From Hyalangium gracile (GTDB lineage: Bacteria; Myxococcota; Myxococcia; Myxococcales; Myxococcaceae), in assembly GCF_020103725.1 (NCBI RefSeq), contig NZ_JAHXBG010000004.1, positions 248,001 to 312,000 on the forward strand: DNA of 64,000 bases, in the 5' to 3' direction. This document shows positions 58,189-64,000 of this stretch, in pieces. The position numbers and the translations under genes were made by a program. The stretch's first letter is position 1, and the number at the start of each line of letters is the position of its first letter. The notes under the pieces were generated by a model that was not told the origin of the DNA, ran no database searches, and saw only the letters and a list, made by a program, of their open reading frames with translations.

Positions 58189-58205
58189 CGTGGCGTTTTG
58201 CGACA
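58189..58205 (-). promoter_or_regulatory. enhancer-type dyad (UAS), proximal copy, kinase-EBP operon
   Basis: Minus-strand TGTCGCAAAACGCCACG, centred about -118. One of the best matches to the shared motif. Confidence 0.78.
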
Positions 58206-58265
58206 CGGCCCGGAGGTTGGAGAAAGCGTCTGCTTTCAGGGAGATAGGCGGCGTGCCCGAAGGCG

Positions 58266-58282
58266 TGTGGCATCCTGCCACA
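58266..58282 (-). promoter_or_regulatory. enhancer-type dyad (UAS), distal copy, kinase-EBP operon
   Basis: Minus-strand TGTGGCAGGATGCCACA, a perfect inverted repeat TGTGGCA-N3-TGCCACA, centred about -195 and exactly 77 bp from the proximal copy. It reveals the dyad symmetry of the motif. Confidence 0.8.
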
Positions 58283-58313
58283 GCCAGGAGCGCTACACGC
58301 CGCGGCCCGGGTT

Positions 58314-60035
58314 CTAGCGGGGCTGGGCTGGCACCACGAAGAGCGTGACGCTGGCGGCCGGCACGGAGGTGAAGAGGGACGTGCCCGACAGGGGCACATC
58401 CGCCTTGCGCGTGAGGGTATTGGCAGAGGTGAGCTGCCAGACCTGAGCCGGCCTACCCGGCTGGAAGCCCGCGAGGTTGACGGCGAGGTTGGCTCCGCTC
58501 GTGAGGTGCTTGGTCACCACCATGAGGGTGAGCGCTCCGTCCGAGGAGCGCCGCGCCGCGAAGGCGGACACCGTGTCGGGGTCTGGCACCGTGGTGGATA
58601 CGCTCACGTCTCCGAAGGTGGAGCGCTGGCCGTCATAGTTCCGGTAGAGCTTGATGGCCTTGTAGGTGGGCGTGCTGGCGGCGGGCGTGCCCCAGCGCAC
58701 GGCCATGTCCAGGCCCTCGCGGCCGAAGATGCCCAGCAGGTCCGCCTGGGCGGTGGCGCCGTTGATGTGCCCCTCGGCTCCCCAGTTGTACTCGGTGATG
58801 GCGGTGCGCGTGCCGGGGTAGTGTGCATTCACCCAGCCGCGCAGCCGGGGGATGAGCTGCACCCTGTCGGCGATCCAGGACGCGTCCACGTAGTTCGGAT
58901 CCCACAGTGAGCGGGTGGAGCGATTGCGCAGCAGCTGCATGGCCTGGGTGGTGTTGTTGCTGAACTCACCGCCCTGCGGGTAGTAGTGGACGCTCAAGAC
59001 ATCGAGCGCGCGCCGGCCGGTGCCGATGGAGGCGCGGCGGAGCTGATCCAGCAGCCAGGGCAGATAGTCCCACCCACCGTGCGCGGCGCGGTCGGGCAGC
59101 GCGGCGGGCGGCGGGTAGTTGTTGCGCTGGGCGTACTGCTGGTCGTACCCGCTGTAGAGGTAGCCGCTCCAGCCCCACTCCTCCGGGCCGACGAGGAGCG
59201 CGCCCGGGTCCACGGCCTTCACGGCGGCGCCGTAGTCGAGCATCCGGTCTCGCACCTGCTCCATGGTGGCGCCGGTGGGGTGCACGTCCCGGTGCGTTGC
59301 ATGCCAGAGGCTGGGTTCGTTATCGAGGATGTAGTAGCGCAGCCCGCCCGCGGCCGAGACGCCCCAGCGGTTGACCAGGTGCTGCACCCAGCCGCGCTGA
59401 AAGGCAGGCGTGGAGGGTACGCTGGCATCCGTGGGATTGTTTCCTGTCACAAGCTGACCATTGGTGCGGATGCCATTGCCCGCGTCCGGGAACCACTGCC
59501 AGTCCCGGTCGGACTGGGCGCCGTATCGTGAGATGGAGAAGCTGGCGAGCTTGCCGCGGCTCGCGCCGAGCTTCGCCACCCAGCCCACCATGGGCACGGT
59601 GAGCATGGGCTGGGCCCCGGCGGCGCGGCTTCCCGTGATGAAGGTGTCGCCGGCCTCGCCAGGGGTGGCGCTGGGCTCGGGCACGCTCTGGAAATACCAG
59701 TCACTGCCACGGTTGAAGGCATTGAGCTGCCAGTTGTAGCGGCTGGTGTGGTTTCCACCGCTGCGGTGGAGCGGGATGTTGAGGTCCGCCAGCTGCGCCG
59801 GGGTGGCGTTCGCCATGCCGTAGATCTCCGGAGAGATGGGGCGCTGGCCCGCCGCCACATTGACGTTGATGCTCACCGAGAGGCGCGGTGGGGACTGGGA
59901 GGTGTCCGGGTCCGAGGCGTCGCTCGGAGCGAGCTGGGCCGCCTCCTCGAGCAGCTCGGAGCCCATCTCCTGTCCGCAGCCTTGAACCGTCAACACAGCC
60001 ACCAGGCTCGTCTTCATCCATGACAGTGCGAACAT
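58314..60035 (-). CDS. GH44 family glycoside hydrolase lipoprotein
   Basis: 573 aa. A lipoprotein-type signal (LVAVLTVQGC) and a Ser/Asp/Pro linker precede a GH44 domain (endoglucanase/xyloglucanase family). It starts at SVSINVNVAAGQRPISPEIYG and includes HRSGGNHTSRYNWQ, the acid/base Glu in YYILDNEPSLW, SVHYYPQGG and the nucleophile Glu in TAITEYNWG, ending with a small beta-sandwich. It should cleave beta-1,4-glucan-type chains outside the cell or on the outer membrane. ATG at 60035 has AAGGAG nine bases upstream. It has its own sigma-54 promoter and UAS, which places a secreted enzyme in the signalling regulon. Confidence 0.9.
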   Translation of the reverse strand: MFALSWMKTSLVAVLTVQGCGQEMGSELLEEAAQLAPSDASDPDTSQSPPRLSVSINVNVAAGQRPISPEIYGMANATPAQLADLNIPLHRSGGNHTSRYNWQLNAFNRGSDWYFQSVPEPSATPGEAGDTFITGSRAAGAQPMLTVPMVGWVAKLGASRGKLASFSISRYGAQSDRDWQWFPDAGNGIRTNGQLVTGNNPTDASVPSTPAFQRGWVQHLVNRWGVSAAGGLRYYILDNEPSLWHATHRDVHPTGATMEQVRDRMLDYGAAVKAVDPGALLVGPEEWGWSGYLYSGYDQQYAQRNNYPPPAALPDRAAHGGWDYLPWLLDQLRRASIGTGRRALDVLSVHYYPQGGEFSNNTTQAMQLLRNRSTRSLWDPNYVDASWIADRVQLIPRLRGWVNAHYPGTRTAITEYNWGAEGHINGATAQADLLGIFGREGLDMAVRWGTPAASTPTYKAIKLYRNYDGQRSTFGDVSVSTTVPDPDTVSAFAARRSSDGALTLMVVTKHLTSGANLAVNLAGFQPGRPAQVWQLTSANTLTRKADVPLSGTSLFTSVPAASVTLFVVPAQPR

Positions 60036-60059
60036 TGGTGATACTCCTTCCCTCGCATG

Positions 60060-60115
60060 GACGTGAGACACACATGGAGCGCTGTTGTTGTCCCACGTGT
60101 GTTGCATGTTTCACG
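60060..60115. repeat. CACGTGTG direct repeats in the GH44 leader
   Basis: CACGTGTG occurs twice 18 bases apart (about 60094 and 60112), and GACGTGAGACACACATG lies nearby. They are within the predicted 80-base leader downstream of the sigma-54 start and could be a repressor site. Confidence 0.4.
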
Positions 60116-60126
60116 TGTGACAATGA

Positions 60127-60141
60127 GCAATGAGAATGCCA
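60127..60141 (-). promoter_or_regulatory. sigma-54 promoter of the GH44 gene
   Basis: Minus-strand TGGCATTCTCATTGC, GG-N10-GC with the preferred TTGCT end. Predicted start about 60115. Confidence 0.82.
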
Positions 60142-60205
60142 GCGGGACCGAGCCGCCAGAGGGTTGATATCACCGGGTATTGTTTCAAACCTGCTCGTCA
60201 GGCCA

Positions 60206-60222
60206 TGTGGCGCGTCACGACA
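60206..60222 (-). promoter_or_regulatory. enhancer-type dyad (UAS) of the GH44 gene
   Basis: Minus-strand TGTCGTGACGCGCCACA, centred about -99, the same position as at the DUF2378 gene. Outer arms TGTCG and GCCACA match well, the centre less. Confidence 0.6.
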
Positions 60223-60765
60223 AGGAGGGGCAGAACGCGCCACTGGCACGGAGGGGATGGCTGCACCAGGGCACCGATCAGTTTGAGACGTAGCGCCGGC
60301 GGTAGATGGGGCTGGCAACGGGCGGGAGGGAGCGAGGCGTTCCAGGGGAGAGCCAGAGGGTCGCTGGCACCCGGGGGGAAGCACGGACACACGCTCCAGG
60401 GTCCACAGGTCGCGGGTCCCTCGTCACGGTGCGGGTCCCCCCGGCGGCTGCCGGGTCCGCCCGCACCGGCCGTCCCGCTCGCCCAAGGCCCACCGCTCTT
60501 GTGGAGCCCTCTTGAGGAACGGGCGGGCCCGGTGGTCGGAGCCCAGGGGGCCCGGGTGCCGCCGGTCCGCGGGCGCACCTGGGGCACCTGGTGGCGTTGC
60601 CCCCACTGCGCCACCCGCGCCCCCGGGGTGAGCCCCTGATCCGTGAGGGGTGGGAGAGCGGGACGCCGGGGCGGGCGGACCCGTCCAAACGGGGGGACCC
60701 GCCCCGCAGCGAGGGGCCCGCGACCTGTGGCTCCCAGCTCCGTGGATCCGTGCCTGCGGCCCTCG
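60223..60765. other. non-coding region with a ~100-bp imperfect inverted repeat
   Basis: No credible gene. Arms at about 60376-60480 and 60655-60754 are inverted copies of each other, about three-quarters identical, sharing blocks such as GAGCGGGACG, GCGGGCGGACCCG, GGGGGACCCGC and CCCGCGACCTGTGG. The centre (60481-60654) is GC-rich with several runs of C and G. Short ORFs on both strands read through it but lack ribosome-binding sites or family signals. It may be a repetitive element or a structured RNA. Confidence 0.65.
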
Positions 60766-60795
60766 GGCTGAGCCTCCAGTCACAACCTCGAGGGC

Positions 60796-60801
<6 letters not shown>
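60766..60801 (-). terminator. hairpin overlapping the stop of the duplicate EBP
   Basis: GGCTGAGCCTC (60766-60776) pairs with GAGGGCTCAGCC (60790-60801, one bulge). It includes the TGA stop codon at 60796-60798 and has no T-run. Confidence 0.5.
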
Positions 60802-62202
<1,401 letters not shown>

Positions 62203-62272
62203 CGAGAAACCTTCTCTCCTCAAGGGCCTGCCGCGCAAGGGGCCGTTCCGCCCCCCGGTCGGCTCCAGGGCA

Positions 62273-64000
62273 TTAATCGTCCCCTGACTGTGAGACGCAA
62301 GGCACTACATCCAGCTCGATCAACTTCCCTTCCGTCGCGGGGATCTCCAGCCTGGCGCGGCACACCCCGCCCGCGTAGGTGATGCGCGCCTCGTGGGTTC
62401 CGGTCGGGACTCCCTCCAGCTCGAACTCACCCTTGCTGCCGATGGGCGAGCGGAGGACCTCGCTGCCCACCTCGAGGGTGAGATCGCCGTAGGCGAGGAC
62501 GGAGGCGTCCGTGCCATGGAGGGCGACGATGCCACGGATGGGACGGATGCGACGGGTGGGGAACACGACGGCGGCGCCGCGTCGGGAGTAGGGCGCGACG
62601 AGCATCTCCAGGTTCGGGACGCCAAAGTCCTCCGGGACATCCTGATCGGAGATCGACAGTCGGTTGCCGTGGTACGGGAGCAGGTTCGGGATGAGCGCGT
62701 TGCCCTGCTGGTCGGTCTGGGCGACCTCGCGGTTGTTGAGGAAGACCCGCGCTCCGGACAGGCCGGGCACACGCACCAGCGCGAAGCCTTGGTCGATGGG
62801 ACGCGCCAGCATGAGCTGACCGCCGACGGCCACGACGCTGCCTGCGAGCTCCGCCGTGGGCGTGAGCGCTCCTTGAATCCACTCGAGCCCCGCCGAGTAT
62901 CTGCCCATGGTGCCCTGATAGCTCGCCATCGCCTCTCCCCAGGGATGCGCCGCGGCCTCGGCACGCACGCGGTAGCCGAAGCCGGTCTCGTTGGGGATGG
63001 TGCTGCTGACCTCCACTCCGGCGCTCGGGCTGGCGGCATCCTTCCGGCCCGAGACGCTGCCCGTGGTGTGGGCGCCCAGCATGAAGTGGACCGTGAGCAG
63101 GCTGGTGAACTCCGTGCCGGACACCTTCCGGTGGAGGGCGCCTCCAGACAGGGTGAGCGTGCTCGTGTCGCTCAGCCGCAGCGTGCCGATCAGGGCGGCG
63201 CGCGACTGCGCGCCTACGTCCCGGTAGACCGCCGTGGAGAACTCGCCGCCGAGCCGGAAGCTCTGGTTGAGCGACACGCTCACGTGCGTGCTGGCGTTCA
63301 GGAGCGGGCGGTCATACGCCGACGCCAGGGACAGCGTGGCGTAGGAGCGGCTCATGCCTCGGAGGAAGGCCTGCAGCCCCAGCCTCCCGGTGACGTACCC
63401 ATAGGACACGGAGCCCGCCACGCCGGGGCGGTTCTCCTCGATGCTGCCGGCCACCGCCAGCTCCAGCTCGCCAATGGGCAGTCCGAACGAGGCCGTGGCC
63501 CCACCGCTGGCGAGCCCTCGCGCCAGCTCCAGGCGCAGGCCCCCCGTGAGCCGCGGGCTCAGGCCTCTGCGGTACCTCCCCAGGAAGGCCGGCCCGCCGT
63601 AGTGGAAGCTCTCCGTGGCCAGCTCCCTGCGTCGCAGCCCGAGCGAGAGGTTGAAGGCCGAGACGCCCGGGGCCAGGAGCCCGGCCGACACGTACTCGAG
63701 GCTCTCCACCAGGCGCTCCCGACCGAAGGCATCGCGCAGCACGTACCGCGTGCCCACCTGGCCTCGGGTGAGCGGCAGGTTGGCCAGCTCGAAGGGGCCG
63801 GGGGGGAGCTCCGCGTGGCGGATGCGGTTGCCATTGACGAAGACGTCCACCGTGGAGGGCGTGGCCACGCTCCCCGAGAAGTGGGCCGAGGGCGTCTGCA
63901 GGAAGTAGGGATCGAGCTCGAAGTTGCGCGAGAGGTGGAGTCCTCCGATGACGGCTCCACCGCCCAGCAGCCCGCTGCCCACCTGGTCATCTCCCACCAC
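62273..64000 (-). CDS. fimbrial outer-membrane usher protein, C-terminal part
   Basis: The visible 575 residues are open to the window edge, so the N-terminus is missing. The sequence has the usher signature FFL-like FELDPYFLQTPSAHFSGS, STVDVFVNGNRI, a long run of beta-barrel strands with alternating small/aromatic residues (LSLASAYDRPLLNASTHVSVSLNQSFRLGGEF) and a C-terminal domain: ARVFLNNREVAQTDQQGNALI, FPTRRI, GEFELEGVPTGTHEARI with two cysteines. Ushers (FimD/PapC) assemble chaperone-delivered pilins; in myxobacteria such systems build spore coat. The missing part, chaperone and pilin genes should lie beyond 64000. Confidence 0.88.
   Translation of the reverse strand: MVGDDQVGSGLLGGGAVIGGLHLSRNFELDPYFLQTPSAHFSGSVATPSTVDVFVNGNRIRHAELPPGPFELANLPLTRGQVGTRYVLRDAFGRERLVESLEYVSAGLLAPGVSAFNLSLGLRRRELATESFHYGGPAFLGRYRRGLSPRLTGGLRLELARGLASGGATASFGLPIGELELAVAGSIEENRPGVAGSVSYGYVTGRLGLQAFLRGMSRSYATLSLASAYDRPLLNASTHVSVSLNQSFRLGGEFSTAVYRDVGAQSRAALIGTLRLSDTSTLTLSGGALHRKVSGTEFTSLLTVHFMLGAHTTGSVSGRKDAASPSAGVEVSSTIPNETGFGYRVRAEAAAHPWGEAMASYQGTMGRYSAGLEWIQGALTPTAELAGSVVAVGGQLMLARPIDQGFALVRVPGLSGARVFLNNREVAQTDQQGNALIPNLLPYHGNRLSISDQDVPEDFGVPNLEMLVAPYSRRGAAVVFPTRRIRPIRGIVALHGTDASVLAYGDLTLEVGSEVLRSPIGSKGEFELEGVPTGTHEARITYAGGVCRARLEIPATEGKLIELDVVPCVSQSGDD

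Overview
The window looks like a piece of a GC-rich myxobacterial chromosome, most likely from the suborder Cystobacterineae (Archangium/Cystobacter/Stigmatella-like). The evidence is a C-terminal MYXO-CTERM-like sorting tail, a TIGR02265/DUF2378 paralogue, DUF4388 proteins, five NtrC-type sigma-54 activators (EBPs), many hybrid histidine kinases, and the usual very high third-position GC, which creates long antisense ORFs that I have ignored. No rRNA, tRNA, CRISPR array or clear transposase was seen.

Layout. 1-14.6 kb is core-like: the 3' part of a GapN-type aldehyde dehydrogenase; a minus-strand NtrY/NtrX-like pair followed by a BamA/Omp85-type protein and a DUF4390 protein; an acyl-carrier-like small protein; a multi-pass membrane protein and a fused trehalose-6-phosphate synthase/phosphatase (otsA-otsB) on the plus strand; and a second kinase/NtrC-type regulator pair. 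15.0-21.8 kb is a complete four-gene Wadjet (JetABCD) plasmid-defence operon, trailed by a gene with a plasmid pRiA4b ORF-3-like domain. 23-33 kb is mixed housekeeping: DUF1330, a methyltransferase, a DUF3857/transglutaminase TPR protein, CheW, ComF, a beta-helix lipoprotein and gpmI.

33-60 kb is a dense signalling island. Eight minus-strand transcription units are each preceded by a good sigma-54 -24/-12 promoter (GG-N10-GC, mostly GGCAY-N5-TTGC), and each has an upstream 17-bp dyad close to TGTSGCARRAYGCCNCA. In most units the dyad is centred near -118 or -98 from the predicted start; three units carry a second copy near -196. The units encode a pseudo-receiver DUF4388 protein, a very large fused lipoprotein/OmpA protein, a second DUF4388 protein with an EBP, a CheY-like protein with a REC/HPt/GGDEF protein, a DUF2378 protein, two hybrid kinases (one with an EBP downstream), and a GH44 glycosidase lipoprotein. 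I infer one regulon, probably autoregulated by one or more of the resident EBPs, feeding phosphotransfer, c-di-GMP and cell-surface outputs. Two plus-strand kinases sit inside the island without this promoter type.

60-64 kb carries a second, almost identical copy of the EBP of the kinase operon (about 1.2 kb with no difference seen between the copies, differences only near the ends), a non-coding stretch with a ~100-bp imperfect inverted repeat, and the C-terminal part of a chaperone-usher pilus usher that runs off the window.
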